64,000 nucleotides of DNA from Armigeres subalbatus (taxonomy: Eukaryota > Arthropoda > Insecta > Diptera > Culicidae), in NCBI RefSeq assembly GCF_024139115.2, contig NC_085141.1, positions 378,602,995-378,666,994 on the forward strand. Direction: 5' to 3'. The notes below the pieces were generated by a model that was not told the DNA's origin, made no database searches, and worked only from the letters and a program-made list of their open reading frames with translations. Shown here piece by piece: positions 1-11,727 of the stretch. Within the stretch, counting starts at the first letter, position 1. The number at the start of each line of letters is the position of its first letter. Position numbers and translations under genes: made by a program.

Positions 1-1210
1 AAGAAATGTTTCTGCGATGAATCAAGTCCCCTCCCGCTCTAAAACGAGGCTTCCATACTATTAAAACACACATTTCTGCATAACTTTTTAATAATAAATT
101 CAAGATTTTATTTTAATAGATAGAACTGGAAATAAGAAAACCAAATTCTAGAAATTTTAAATGTAAAATTGATTACATTACGAATGCCTAAAATTAACCA
201 AAATGTGGGTAAATCTATTTTTGAAAACAAAATAATGATTTGGATCGGAAATAAAGATTTGAGTCGTCAGATTAAACTGTGGCAAAAATTGAAAACTTCA
301 TCAGCTGCACAAGAAGGTCTTCTTTGAAATAGTCTGAATAAGATCAAATAGAGAACTGAACATTGAAAATAGTTCGGCTGTACTATAAGATACTATACGT
401 TTGTACTGCTTTCTGTGATCATTATGCACTAAGAAATAAAAATAAAACTGGCATGCATTGGTTCTGTCAGAAACCTTTGAAATTTTTGCAACCAATAAAA
501 GAATAGAAACTTTGTAATAAAGTACTAATGTGGTATTGTGGTGATTTAATGCCGGTTGACACTACCATTATATGACCATGAAGCGCACAATTGAAACGCA
601 GGCTTGACAAAACTCCTCACACTCGCTAGAGTCAAATAAAATCATCATCAGCAAAATGGTGCCTTCGCATCCTCACAATTGAGTGGAAGCGTAAAGAAGC
701 AGAGGTACAAAAAAGCAGAGTGAGGAAGTGCAAAATAAAAACACATGTGAGTGAGGCGTCGGGCGAAAGAGCACTCATTGACCCTCCGGAGCGACGCTTT
801 GTGTGTGAAAAAAATCTTAGAGCCTGTTTTGAGTGTGAGTGTAAGTGAGTGACGCACCACAAGAACAAGAGGAACAGATAGACTCGCTCTTGTTTTGCGA
901 CGCACAAGCTCGGGTTTAATGATGCACAATGTTGTGAGTTTTGATGCTTATTTCTGCTCCTCAAAAAAACGCTTGCTCTTGCTCATTTTCTACTCGGCGA
1001 GGAGTTTTTGGCAAGCCTGTTTAAACGTGCCTGCGGATTAAAATATTTCGCATTACACGTTGCTGGTAATTATATGTTTTTTCTCAAAAATTCGTTACAA
1101 ATTATCAGTCACTTCAATATAAAACTGACCTCTGGCTTTGTCAGAAAATAAAACACCCAATTAAAGCTTTTTTAAAACTCTTACCCTGTTTTTTAAAGTT
1201 AAATAAAAAC

Positions 1211-1256
1211 CGGGAAAAATCGACAAAACATATCGGGAAAAATCGACAAAACATAT
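1211..1256. repeat. 23-bp tandem duplication
   Basis: Two identical 23-bp units, each beginning CGGGAAAAATCGAC, lie head to tail at 1211-1233 and 1234-1256. They are followed by a partial third (cgggaaaagcggg). Confidence 0.85.
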
Positions 1257-2025
1257 CGGGAAAAGCGGGAAAAAACGGGAATTTGAAAATCGAATTTCAG
1301 TGGCCACCCTGTAAGCAAACACTGCTTTATTGTCTTATTTGTGACGCTATTCATGGGTATTTTTACATTATGCATCACTTGTCATAAGACGAGTTTGTAC
1401 AATCCTATTTAATTCCACCAATTAATTGTACCTTGACCAGGCTTGTAAAATGTCATCTGCATGTCATTTGACTAATTTGTTAATAACTTTCTTCAGAAGT
1501 AAAATTCACATCATAATTTTAGATGTACTCATAACGCTTGAGTAGGGCTATATTTTTGTTCCAGGGTACATTGCTCTAAATATAACATCTAAGGCTGGAG
1601 AGTGAAAACTCTCCAAAATGTCACGTGTCATTTGACATAATGTCATTTGAATGACATTTTGCCTCCCACGCCCCAGATTACATATTTACAGCAATGTCTT
1701 GTTAGACAAAGTTGTAGGCACATTTAAGAGCTATAAGTTTGTCATACATCAATAATCAATATACAACTTATGAAAAAAGTTCTGGAAAAATTATACAAAC
1801 GAATGCAAATGACATTTTACAACACTGACCTTGACAGATACGTATTTCGACCTCAACAGTAAGACTTTATAAAATAATTTTTATAAAATAATTTTCTTAA
1901 CATTATGCATCAGTTAAACAAGATAGCTAGTTGATGCCATTCAAAAATTGTCAAAAATCTCAATCATATTATTTTCGGTTTTCCGACCTTCCCATACACT
2001 ATTTTGAAACTTTTTTCGCCTAACC

Positions 2026-2029
2026 TACA
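2026..2029. repeat. Left target-site duplication (TACA)
   Basis: TACA directly precedes the terminal CTGCCC of the element. The matching copy is at 7089-7092, displaced by the 2.25-kb foldback insertion. The homologous empty site around 57283-57286 has TACA once. Confidence 0.75.
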
Positions 2030-2059
2030 CTGCCCATAAATGCATAAGAGTCCCACGTG
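2030..2059. repeat. Left terminal inverted repeat
   Basis: This 30-base TIR starts CTGCCCATAAATGCATA and contains AGTCCCAC. It matches the reverse complement of 4807-4836 with three mismatches. A related motif (ATAAATGCATAACAGTCTC) recurs in direct orientation at 2192-2213 as a possible subterminal binding site. Confidence 0.85.
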
Positions 2060-2357
2060 ATTTTCCATCAAAATCGAGATAAATCCAAAAAACGACTATA
2101 AATCGCTTCTTCTTTATCAGTGTCATCAAAATAAAAAAAAAAGTTCCGCAAATTAAAAAAAAAATTCTTGCACGACCTGTCCCATGTTCAAAATAAATGC
2201 ATAACAGTCTCACAGAAGAATATGATGATATTTCCTTATTTCGGTCACACATAATAAGACAACGTCAAGGCAAATCATCAACGAAGAACAACGTATATTT
2301 TTCCAAGTTTATTTGATTAATTTATTTAAAAGATTTTTGAAGAAATTCAATAATTAT

Positions 2358-4487
2358 TCATTTATCCTCATCGGTATCAGACGTCTCCTTCTCTGCCAGA
2401 GTTTTCCAATACTCTTTTTTGTCCTCTTCAATTACTGGGAAAATTACCTTTAATAATGCTGTTTTACGCTTTAACTCGATCCCTCGCGGAAGCTGTTTAA
2501 AATGTAAATCTTGAAACAGATCGAAACTTGTAGACGACACCACTTTAAGTTGTTTCTTAGTGAATAGCATAACACTGCCCAACACAGCACCCATGTTCAA
2601 CGAATCGCCGTACTTCAAAGCGTAGCTTCCTTTTTGGATTACAACCTGCTTCATTTTGTCCATATAAGGCCGAGGATGGATATTCTTGAGAGCGTACTGA
2701 GATATCTGCTGCCGTGTTTCAAAAAAATCCTGATGATGCATTTGGAACACTGTTACATTTTTCTCTGCACATTCCAACACATCCTTGAAATCGTCGATCG
2801 TTACCGGTGCTTTAGTTTTCATTTTCTTCTCGACAGCTGCGTGATAGCTATCAGCAGCCATGAAGGTGTGTCCCGTCTCAAAATATTTTAAAGTAATTTC
2901 CTGCACTTCAACTTCCTTACAATTTACCAGAAGAATCAAATGCAAAAACAAGTTCCAGTTTTTGTTTTGTGCCGCGCAGTTATCCATCCAGAAAGTGATC
3001 TTCTTCATTTTACTATAATGCAAAATTACCTTTTGGAACGTGCTGGTAATGTCATTTGCAGAACGACCCGCGGTAGATTCGTCCCATGTACAAGCCACAA
3101 CCGGAAACGACTTTGTATATTTCCCAGCGGGAGCAAAGGTTTGGTTGAACGCCAGGAGCCGTTGTGAGAATATGATGCTTTTCAGACCTTCGATTCTTGG
3201 TAACTGTATGACCTAGTGGTTGAACAAAACAAAGTTTTTAAGTTTAAGATGTGACCAAATTTAAATTAAGAATCATGCAATTAACCTTTTGGAGATCTAC
3301 AGCCAAAACCAAAGTATCTGGCAATGCTGTCTCCCCATCTGAACGGTACGCAACGCGACACATTTCGGCAATGCGCTTATGTTCGTTATAGCTTGAACAT
3401 GTCGAACAAATTTCGGTGGCAATAGTATCCGTATGTCCCATGTTTTTTTGATGTTGAATTGTAGTAACGCAAAGCTCACATTCTTCTTTTCCCAACTTTA
3501 CCAACGATATTTTCATTTCTCGCATTTTCTTGCAGTAGAGGACGTATGTTGCAGCAGTATCTCCGTGAATACTTTGAAAATCCTTATACATATCTGTCGC
3601 GGACAGATCGGAGGGGAGGTAGTAACGGTTGGGAGCGTGTTCTCGGCGATAATGCGATACTGTAGGACCATATGACATAATATGCTTCTCTATGGCATCT
3701 CGTTTCTCCGTACTTCTTTTGTACTTTCCTCGCTGGGACTCTTTCAGCTGCTCACCTTCAACACACCGATAAATTATGTTACTGTTGGGATGAATTTCAG
3801 CTTGGCATAAATATTATTTAAACCCTTTGAAATATATTTACTTACCCACAGTGATCACTGTACCCCAGAGTATTCAAAAAAAACTTCCGACATACTTTGA
3901 AAGAAGAATCATTAGAATCCATCAATTGAAACACGAAGGTGTTACTTTTTCTTGGATCTTCACCGTCTTCAAACGACGACGTTTTTTTTATCTCCACGCG
4001 TTGGACGTGTTGGCGAATATACTCTTTTTGTTGCTTTAGATCTAGCGTCCAGAACAAGGTATTAATACGGATTCTGTCGTCTTTAGAAAATAGTACATCG
4101 CACTCTCGCTTACATTCGCAACCGACAAGCCCCTACTTGGTGTGAAATGCGGCGCTTTTTTGCAATGCTTCTCGCACGTTGCTCTCTTTTGGAAGTTTTT
4201 CGCTTCTTAGCACATTCATCAACGGCCGTATAGCTGCCATCCGAATCAATTGCACTGCTCACTGAAGATTCTTCTAGAGATTTCACATAACTCACCCAAG
4301 GGTTAGGAAAATCTTTGGGTGGGAATAAATCATCGGTGTCATCGCCAAATCCCGCAAAATCATCTTCCGAGCGTGCAAAGTCGTAACGCACCGTGCTGTC
4401 CTCGTCCATCTCATTAGCTTCCTCGTCAGAACTATCACCGCTATCACCATAAATTTTGAGATATTCAAGGACCGACATTTTCAACAT
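2358..4487 (-). CDS. DUF7869-like putative transposase, 3 exons, one frameshift
   Basis: Exon 1 is 4487-3846, exon 2 is 3781-3286 and exon 3 is 3212-2358. They are separated by GT-AG introns of 64 and 73 bp that restore the frame exactly. The product is about 663 residues. The start at 4487 (MLKMSVLEYL) is the first ATG; an acidic segment and a lysine/arginine-rich segment follow. Exon 2 has an HYRREHAPNRYYL block and a CxxC...CxxC putative zinc cluster. Acidic residues fit an RNase H-like fold: D in LAVDLQK (~376), D in FWMDNCAAQNKN (~456) and D/E in GHTFMAADSYHAAVE (~500-507). The DNCxxQNKN and GHTxxxxDSxHxxVE motifs are typical of the widespread arthropod DUF7869 family, whose function I do not know. 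Exon 1 changes frame within 4110-4132, at a GGGG run, so this copy is broken or the run is misassembled. Its position between TIRs implies it mobilises the element; this is inference. Confidence 0.72.
3213..3285 (-). other. Intron 2 of the DUF7869-like gene (73 bp)
   Basis: The donor is AAAAG|GTTAAT at 3285 and the acceptor is CCACTAG| at 3213. The join reads DLQK-VIQLPRIEGL in phase 0, matching the family pattern after the first catalytic-like aspartate. Confidence 0.8.
3782..3845 (-). other. Intron 1 of the DUF7869-like gene (64 bp)
   Basis: The donor is GG|GTAAGT at 3845 and the acceptor is CAACAG| at 3782 on the minus strand. Joining gives GG+T, a glycine codon, and keeps the frame into exon 2. 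A nearer AG gives an immediate stop. Confidence 0.7.
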
Positions 4488-4806
4488 TAAACACGAGCAC
4501 AGAAACTGACAGAATAATTATGCCACGTGCAAGAACACCCGATGCATCATAGTAAGCGCTGATACTGTAATGCATTTATTCACGTATAATTAGGTGACTA
4601 ATAAACGCATGTCAGTTTCACTCATATATTTCGGCATTTTAAATAATAATTTTGAAAATAAAAATTAAATTAAAATGGAACACTATATGATACAGTGTGT
4701 AGCGTGGTTAGGATGCGAAATCCCAAAACTAGAACTTTAATTAGAGACAAATAAACAGGAGAACCGTTGATACTTAAATCGCGTTTTTCTCGATTGCTCG
4801 GTTTTG

Positions 4807-4836
4807 CAAGTGGGACTAATATGCATTTATGGGCAG
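4807..4836. repeat. Right terminal inverted repeat
   Basis: This is the reverse complement of the left TIR, ending GGGCAG at 4836. A subterminal motif, AATAAATGCATTACAG on the minus strand, lies at 4561-4580 and mirrors the subterminal copy at the left end. Confidence 0.85.
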
Positions 4837-4838
4837 TA

Positions 4839-7088
4839 CAGGGGATGTCCAAAATAACTGGGATAGGCAAATTTTGGGCATAATTAGATGTGTTGTAACT
4901 ATGTCAATTATTATCCGATTTGGACAATTCAGGAATGCCTGAACTAGAAATTTAATATAGTTTCCCCATATGTTCATGGAACCGACCATGGCCATCGGAT
5001 ACCGGAGATATTCCGGGTTTTTCAAAGGTAGGTTCAGAACCCTTAGTTTGTGGTGGGTATTAGGATAAGTTGTGCTTAAAACCAGAATAATAATAGTAAC
5101 CACAATTAATGTAGGGCTCTTTCTGATTGGAACCATATGTTGAAATTCGAAATCGGACCAGAATCAAGTTAGATATGGCCATTTGTTTATAATCGGTGCC
5201 TATCGGGAGTTTTAAAAGGGCCACAAATTCATTTGAATCAAGCTTTTTGGCCGATATTCCATTATGATTACATGCCAGAAGTCTTCTGTCACGTCAAGGA
5301 TGAAAAACCAACCAAAAAGACGGATTCTGAAGTCGCTGGGGTGCCCCCGGGGAAGCCGTAGAGGGGCATTTCAGTTTTGGCACCAAAGCTGGTTATTCGA
5401 CGGCTCGTTTTTCATGGTTTTCTATCAGGAAGCAAGGTATGAGTATAAAATGGACCATTGACGGCTTTGACCGCTTCCGAGACCTACGGATTGTCCCCGG
5501 GGAACCCGTAGAAGGGACATTCCAGTTTTAGCGCCAAAACTGGTCATTCGATGGTTCGTTTTTCATGGTTCTCTATCAGGAAGTGAGATATGAGTATAAA
5601 ATGGATCATTGACGGCTTTGACCGCTTCCGGGACCTATAGATTGTCCCCGGAGAACCCGTAGAAGGGGACATTACAGTTTTGGCGCCAAAACTGGTCATT
5701 CGACGGTTCGTTTTTCATGGTTCTCTATCAGGAAGCAAGGTATGAGTATAAAATGGACCATTGACGGCTTTGACCTCTCTCCTGGAGCAATCCGTAGGTC
5801 CCGGAAGCGGTCAGAATCGTCAATAGTCCATGTTATATTTAAACCTTGCTTCCGGATCAAAAACTATGGAAAACAACGGTCGAATGATTAGTTTCGGTGC
5901 AAAAACTGGAATGCCCCTTATATAGGTTTCCCTGGGGCAGTTGGTAGGTGCCAGAAGTGGACAGAGTCTTCAATGGTCCATTTTATATTCATACTGCGCT
6001 TCCTGATAGACAACCTTGAAAAAAGAGCTGTCCAATGATTTGTTTTGGCGCTAAAACTGAAATGTCTCCTTCATCAGACTTCCTTGGAGCAATGCATAGG
6101 TTCCGGAAGTGATCATAATTGCTAATATTCATTCCTTGCTTCTTAATCGAAAACCTTGAGAACAGAACCCTCGAATGACTTATTCTGGCGCAGAATGTGA
6201 AATGTCCTCTTCTACAGGTTCCCCGGGAATAATCCATAGATAGAAATACTATGATAGAAAACTATGAAAAAGATCCGTCGTATGACTAGTTTTGATGCTA
6301 AATCCGAAAAAACCCTTTTTACAGGTTTTCCTGGGAGTAATTCAGAGGTCCCGGAAGCGGTCAGTATCGTCAATGGTCAATTTTATATTCATAACTCGCT
6401 TCCCGATCGAAAACCATGAGGAACGAGTCGTCGAATGACTAGCTTTAGTGCATAAACTTAAATGTCCCCTTCTACGGGTTCCCCGGGGGACTATCTGTAG
6501 GTCCCGGAAGCCATGAAAAACGAACCGTCGAATGGCCAGCTTTGGTGCCAAAACTGAAATGTCCGCTCTACGGCTTCCCCAGGGGCACCCCAGCGACTTC
6601 AGAATCCGTCTTTTTGGTTGGTTTTTCAGTCTTGACGTGACAGAAGACTTCTGGAATGTAATCATAATGGAAGATCGGTCAAAAAGCTTGATTCAAAGGA
6701 ATTTGTGGCCTGGTCCCTTTTAAAACTCCCGATCGGCACCGATTCTAAACAAATGGCCATATCTCACTTGATTCTGGTCCGATTTCGAATTTCAACATAT
6801 GGTTAAAATCAGAAAGAGCCCTACATTAATTGTGGTTACTATTATTATTCTGATTTTTAAGCACAACTTATCCTAATACCCACCACAAATTAAGGGTTCT
6901 GAAACTACCTTCGAAAAACCCGGAATATCTCCGGTATCCGATGGCCATGGTCGGTTCCATGAACATATGGGGAAACTATATTAAATTTCTAGTTCGGGAA
7001 TCCCTGAATTGTACAAATCGGATAATAATTGACATAGTGACAACACATCTAATTATGCCCAAAATTTGCCTATCCCAGTTATCCCCTG
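4839..7088. mobile_element. Foldback element, TA target site (Tc1/mariner-type ends)
   Basis: A 2,250-bp non-coding element flanked by TA at 4837-4838 and 7089-7090. The ends begin CAGGGGAT. The outer ~590 bases on each side are long inverted arms, roughly 4839-5430 and 6510-7088, nearly identical after reverse complementation. Between them are about 151-bp repeat units (starts near 5391, 5542 and 5693), first direct then inverted, each holding GGTCATTCGACGG and TTTTTCATGGTT. No transposase frame exists; open frames are by-products of the arms. It probably moved by a Tc1/mariner transposase supplied elsewhere. It landed inside the TACA duplication of the preceding transposon, so it is the younger insertion. 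Confidence 0.8.
5391..5850. repeat. 151-bp tandem units inside the foldback element
   Basis: Consecutive units start near 5391, 5542 and 5693. Each runs through a TTTTTCATGG block, TATGAGTATAAAATGGA, and a CCCCGGGGAACCCGTAG-like block. From about 5780 on, diverged units appear in the opposite orientation. Confidence 0.7.
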
Positions 7089-7092
7089 TACA

Positions 7093-8650
7093 TAGTTTTA
7101 GATCTAGTTTTGTTACGGACATCTTAATGACGATAAATATGAGGAAAACCACAAAAGGCGTTTTTCCTTGGTGGGGGGGAGGGGGGGATGTCTGGGGTGC
7201 ACCTTGGGGCCTCTTCCCCTATTCAAATTCTCACAACGTCAGAACGCGCCTCACCGCATCCTACTCTTTGGATTTATTAACCCGCAAAGTAATTCAAAAT
7301 AAAACAATTAGGGTCTCGCCGATATTTCTCACCAACACGAACGCAGGTTCGTGGTTGCAAACAATCCCATTTGATTTTGCCGTGACAGCTGCTCGTGGTT
7401 GCAAACAAACCGAGTAAAAGTGTGAGTGAAACGTGCGTGTACGTACACGATCGCTGAAAGCCTAATGAGACTGGAATAGGATGGTAGGATATTGCTTTCT
7501 CCGGCCAATTATGTTTTACCACTCTTTCCGATTCGAATAAATTAGATTATCTTACTTTCTGATTACGTTTCCATCGATTACAACAGCTCACTCGCATACT
7601 AACTTCATTGTCATCGCAATCACGTACGGTTGCATTCAATTCTACTAACTTTAGGTGCTCCACTTGGTGCGGATCATCCCTCGCCATCGTTGCTTTCGAT
7701 TGAACAAAGTGATTTGAAACTTCAAAATTGCAGAAAAGAAACCCCAGCACACACACGCCCGATCTGGGATTTAAATTCCAGTAACGTCATGCTCTGATTT
7801 CGAACAAACGTCCATCACACATACTTGGTGATTACTTACAACGAGAGATTCTTTTCCTCGTTCCTAGTTTCAATGCCATACAATGTAACGGCACCGGGCG
7901 GAGGTGGCGGATGTGGCAAGCTTTCGTCCGGAGCGTCCTGCACTAACGAAGGTTCTGTGAAGTTGTCAACTTTTAGAAATGTGTAGGTAGTCCACTCGAT
8001 GGAGACTCTTGGTCCCTCACTCTCGAGTCGGTCGGAAAGTGGAATGGATGATGTGTAAACTATTTCTATAGGCTAACCACGTCCAATAGTTACAAATTGA
8101 TACAGCAGGCAGAGGCAACAAAAGCAATGACAACATGTGCTGTAAAACTTCGTGTGTGGCGTCTTGCTCTTAAGAAACATTGTTTGAGAAGAGTTCCTTG
8201 TGACACTTGGTTGTCAGAGTGTATTATTTAAAGTTTCTAACCTATACTTCTAACTTTATGCGTATATTTTTTCTGCTGATTGGTTTCACGATGTCTAATG
8301 TAAAATCTTTATTTTAAGCTTCAGAAAGGAATGATTTATTTGAAAAATACCAACGTGGCTATACATATCCAAAAAATAAGAAAGAATTAAAGTTGTGTAC
8401 AATTAATAACTATTTAGTACTATTGCGTTTATGAAATTAGAGTCAATATATTATTTTACAATAAATTAGAACAAATTTAAGGTTAGAATTTATTTTTTCA
8501 AGTGAAATAATTAAGTTTGCTTTCATGAACGCACTAACATGAAACAGCTATTCATTTTACAATACTTTACTCTCTTCTGCATAAACTTGCTGGGAATTAG
8601 TCAGCAAATTTTCCCTTACATGATCCCGGTCATGTCAGGTAAGCTCAGCT
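7093..8650. other. No recognisable gene
   Basis: The first ~80 bases continue the dispersed repeat that hosts the DUF7869 transposon and resemble 57287-57360 (AAATATGAGG...AAAGGCGTTTT). The rest shows only short, domain-free open frames. Nothing supports a promoter or exon. Confidence 0.5.
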
Positions 8651-8658
8651 GCATACCT

Positions 8659-8985
8659 TCAAGCATATTTATGCATGATTTCCCAATCCGTACACTGCAC
8701 TGCCGCTATCCTAATACGATTAAGGTACCTCGCGTCAGCTGCCGGCGCCATCATATTCATGAGACCGGTTGACATTATCGCTACTGACTGTCGGCAAGGA
8801 TCAGCCATCAACCGCAGCAGCGCTCGATAATCATGTGAGAGCATAAAATTTTCACGACCTGCGAGGCAATGACGGTGCAGCGCAGTGTAATAGTTCCTAG
8901 GAATATGTTGCTGGTCCAATATGTAAATCCCCCGGCGGGGTGGCGTGGAAGTATCTCGCACCAACGGATTGACATCGAAGGATTT
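8659..8985 (-). pseudogene. Unrecognised protein-like fragment (~109 codons)
   Basis: An uninterrupted minus-strand frame runs from about 8985 to the stop at 8659. It is richer in G+C than its flanks and has natural-looking composition, with segments such as SFDVNPLVRDTSTPP and MLSHDYRALLRLMADP. A stop lies just upstream and there is no clear start, so it looks like an internal piece of a longer protein. I do not recognise the family. An exon, a retroelement fragment or an integrated RNA-virus fragment (known in Aedes genomes) are possible. Chance cannot be excluded. Confidence 0.3.
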
Positions 8986-8989
8986 TGCC

Positions 8990-10900
8990 TATGGTGTGCT
9001 TAACGGTTTTCCGACCAAGGGCTGACTGGTCGAATAGTTTTGCGCATATTCTTTTATAGGTGCATGTTGTCTAAAAGTTTGTCCAATGCTGCAATTTGAG
9101 TGAAAATAACGTTTTATATATAGGTACGTATGTGTACAATTAGGGCAGATGAACTTTGGATATTTGTATGGTCTGTTGTCTTAAATTGACATTGACTATG
9201 CTTCAATTCGAATCATTTGCCACTTGGCTTGATCGTGAATCGAACTCGTGAAAATCGCTGTACAAGTCACTTGAATGTATAATCGCCATTAGCAAGGAAA
9301 TATAATTCAATTGAGTTTATCAAATAATTTTCAAAATCTAAACTTAACTAACTTATACTAGTTCTGAAATCAAAGTTTTCTAGGATAAATATTGGCAGAC
9401 TTAGGTACCTCCGGTTGGTTCATTTTGCTTGTGCTTTTTCCGCTATCCCCTAAATTAAATCAGAAAGCAACCACACGGCATAGGACGCTGTCATCGTTAT
9501 GATCTCCCACATGGTTTGAGTGTGACAGGAAAGTTTTTAATTATACCGGAAAATGAGACAGTAAAACACATTACCATGCAGCCTTGAGCAGCCACGTGTG
9601 CAATTTACGAGTGCATCTTATAAAAAAACGCAAAATGGGTGTCAAAAGTTGAGAATTATGACGCTGTCTGCCCTCAAGATACGTTACCGTGGCTCATTAG
9701 GGCTATTCAAATTGAGCAAAAGTGAGTAAATCTAATTTTGTGTGCACATTTCTATCGGCTTGTTTTCAAATTTCAAGCAATTCGGGAACGATTTAATGAA
9801 GATGCTATTTGCAGATTTAATATACAAATCCTTTTTTTAATATATTTTAGGAAATTTGTAAATTAAGCAATTCAAACTTTGCTATCCATTCAATAATTCC
9901 ATTGGTACTTACTAATATATTATGAAACACATTTACTTTATTCAAAACTTGAACAAGAATTTCAGTATTATTTTTTATCTTCCCACACAACATAGTTGCA
10001 GCTAGAGACTATTATTTCAACATTATTATAATTTTTCGATAAAATGCTTATATTTTATTTTCAGAGATGTTCACAGTTCATAGTTCATATCTAGGTTCAA
10101 TTCGACTCAGATCGATGAATTGAGCACAATGACATAAGATTCTGATTGCGATCAAATGTCAAATCAAAAATATTTAAGTTACAGTCAGGTTAATAAATTT
10201 GAGCTGCTCTAATGCACGGCAGAAAAAGCTAAAGCGAGTAAAGCTGATGGCGACGACAACGGTGCTATCTGTTATCATCATTATTATCATCATTAACACC
10301 TTTTACTGTTGCCACATCGTCTGCCCGAAGGTGGCGGTTGGTAGGTCTGTCACTCAGCGTGTGCAATTTGACGTTGTTGGTTTTCCGGATTTTCCCTGCG
10401 GATTTTTGCACAGCAACATTTTTCGGGCGAGGCAAAATGTTAAGCGGGAATTTTCACTTTTGCTGAGGAAGCGTTTGCTAAATTTTTGCACTCGCTTGAT
10501 AACTCCATTCCTTTCTGGGACAAGCTGGCATGACATGGTGTTTTCTAGGGGGACATTTTGAGATTGAGGGAGAATTGTGGGATAAACAGAGTAGAAAATG
10601 ACTGCACTTATAAACAGGTACAACAGTCGATGACATTACGTCGTGCATAGATATAATAGTAAAAGCAGAAGTATAAAACTTCTGAGCCGTTGTTATACCA
10701 TACGAGATCTTGACCAGTAAGATTCAACCAAGGTAGCCTAGGCTTTACAGTAAAGTCAAATATTTTCAATGCTACTGGTTTATTGTGATAAACACTGAGA
10801 AACTTCTGTATTTCAAGGAACACCGATCAGTATGCATGGTCATGACTCATGAGTCATGAGATGAATGTCACGAGATTTGCAATGCTTATGCGCTGACTTA
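8990..10900. other. AT-rich sequence, nothing identified
   Basis: There are no convincing coding frames. A short ATC/ATT-rich microsatellite lies at 10273-10296. A frame at 10199-10561 encodes an isoleucine run from this repeat and is unlikely to be a gene. Confidence 0.5.
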
Positions 10901-10908
10901 CTGAGACA

Positions 10909-11720
10909 GAGTTCGAAGCAGAATTCTGAAAGGATTTGAAGCAGAACTCCGAAAGGATTTGAATCAGAATCCTGGAAGGACTCGAAGCATAATCGTGGTA
11001 ACTTAATATGATGGTCTTGGTCGTTCATAGTGCTACATAATAAGCTTTCGTCGTATTGCAGATTCCGTGCTTTTCGATTACCATTGCAGGAACCACTCTA
11101 CAACGTGTTGATCATATAAAAGATCTAACATCAGCTTGTCTGCTGTTTTGTCAACGTTTGAACTGATATTTTTACAACAGATCTTTATTTTTAAAAGAGA
11201 AGATGACAAAATCCCCGAAGGATTCAAAGCAGAATTCTATAAGTATTCAAAGCTGAATTCTGCAAGAAATTGAAGCTCTATCCTTAAATGATTCAAAACA
11301 GAATCTTGAAAGGATTCGAAGCAGAATCTTGAAGGGATTCATATCAGAATTCTAGACTTTTTTAAGCTTTATTTTCGTGATATTTTATTACTTTGTAAGT
11401 TTATCACGTAAAAGAGAATACTAGATGGATTCGAAAAAGAATCCTGAATGAAGCATAATCTCAAAAGGATTCGTAACAGATTCCTATGAAGATTTAAATC
11501 AAAGTCCGGAAATGATTTGTAACATTTTCCTGAAAAGATTAGAAACAAAATACTGAGAGGAGAGTCGAAGTAAAATCCCGAAAGGATTCAAAGCAAAATT
11601 CTGGAAAGATTTGAAGCAGCGTCCTGAAAACATTGATAGCATAATTATGAATTTGAAGCAAAATCCTGGATGGATTCGAAGCAGAATATTGGAAGGGTTG
11701 AAGCAAAATCATGAAAGGAT
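10909..11720. repeat. Degenerate 23-bp minisatellite, block 1
   Basis: Irregular repeats of a unit close to GGATTCGAAGCAGAATCC plus TGAAA, with many substitutions and indels. The same family continues at 12320-12654 and 14905-16290. Open frames through it only reflect the repeat. Confidence 0.8.
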
Positions 11721-11727
11721 TTGCTTG

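Larger units (their letters stand above)
1..2029. other. Gene-free AT-rich left flank
   Basis: I see no convincing gene here. Open frames at 300-500 and 630-960 have no recognisable domain, and the second is largely GAGTGAG-type low complexity. Small repeats include a 23-bp unit repeated twice at 1211-1256 (CGGGAAAAATCGACAAAAC...) and an inverted copy of a dispersed mosquito repeat containing TACGTATTTCGACC near 1830-1855 that also occurs at 54.4 kb. The last ~60 bases (1970-2029) resemble 57220-57285 and form the left flank of the transposon that follows. Confidence 0.6.
2030..4836 (-). mobile_element. DNA transposon with DUF7869-like gene, TACA TSD
   Basis: A 2,807-bp element. The left end begins CTGCCCATAAATGCATA at 2030. 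The right end (4807-4836) is its reverse complement, and 27 of the first 30 bases match. The target duplication is TACA: 2026-2029 on the left. On the right it was split by a later insertion and is read as TA at 4837-4838 and TACA at 7089-7092. A related sequence near 57282 shows the unoccupied form with a single TACA. The only gene inside (2358-4487, minus) encodes a DDD/E-like protein, the natural transposase candidate. A 4-bp duplication is known for Sola and Ginger, among others. I have not assigned a superfamily; Sola is one candidate to test. Confidence 0.82.

Noticed and set aside
632..964. 110-codon minus-strand frame
   Set aside because: Low-complexity GAGTGAG-derived sequence, with overlapping frames of similar length and no domain.
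4816..6723. Frames of 60-107 codons inside the foldback element
   Set aside because: They are copies of the same repeat units in different frames; none resembles a transposase.
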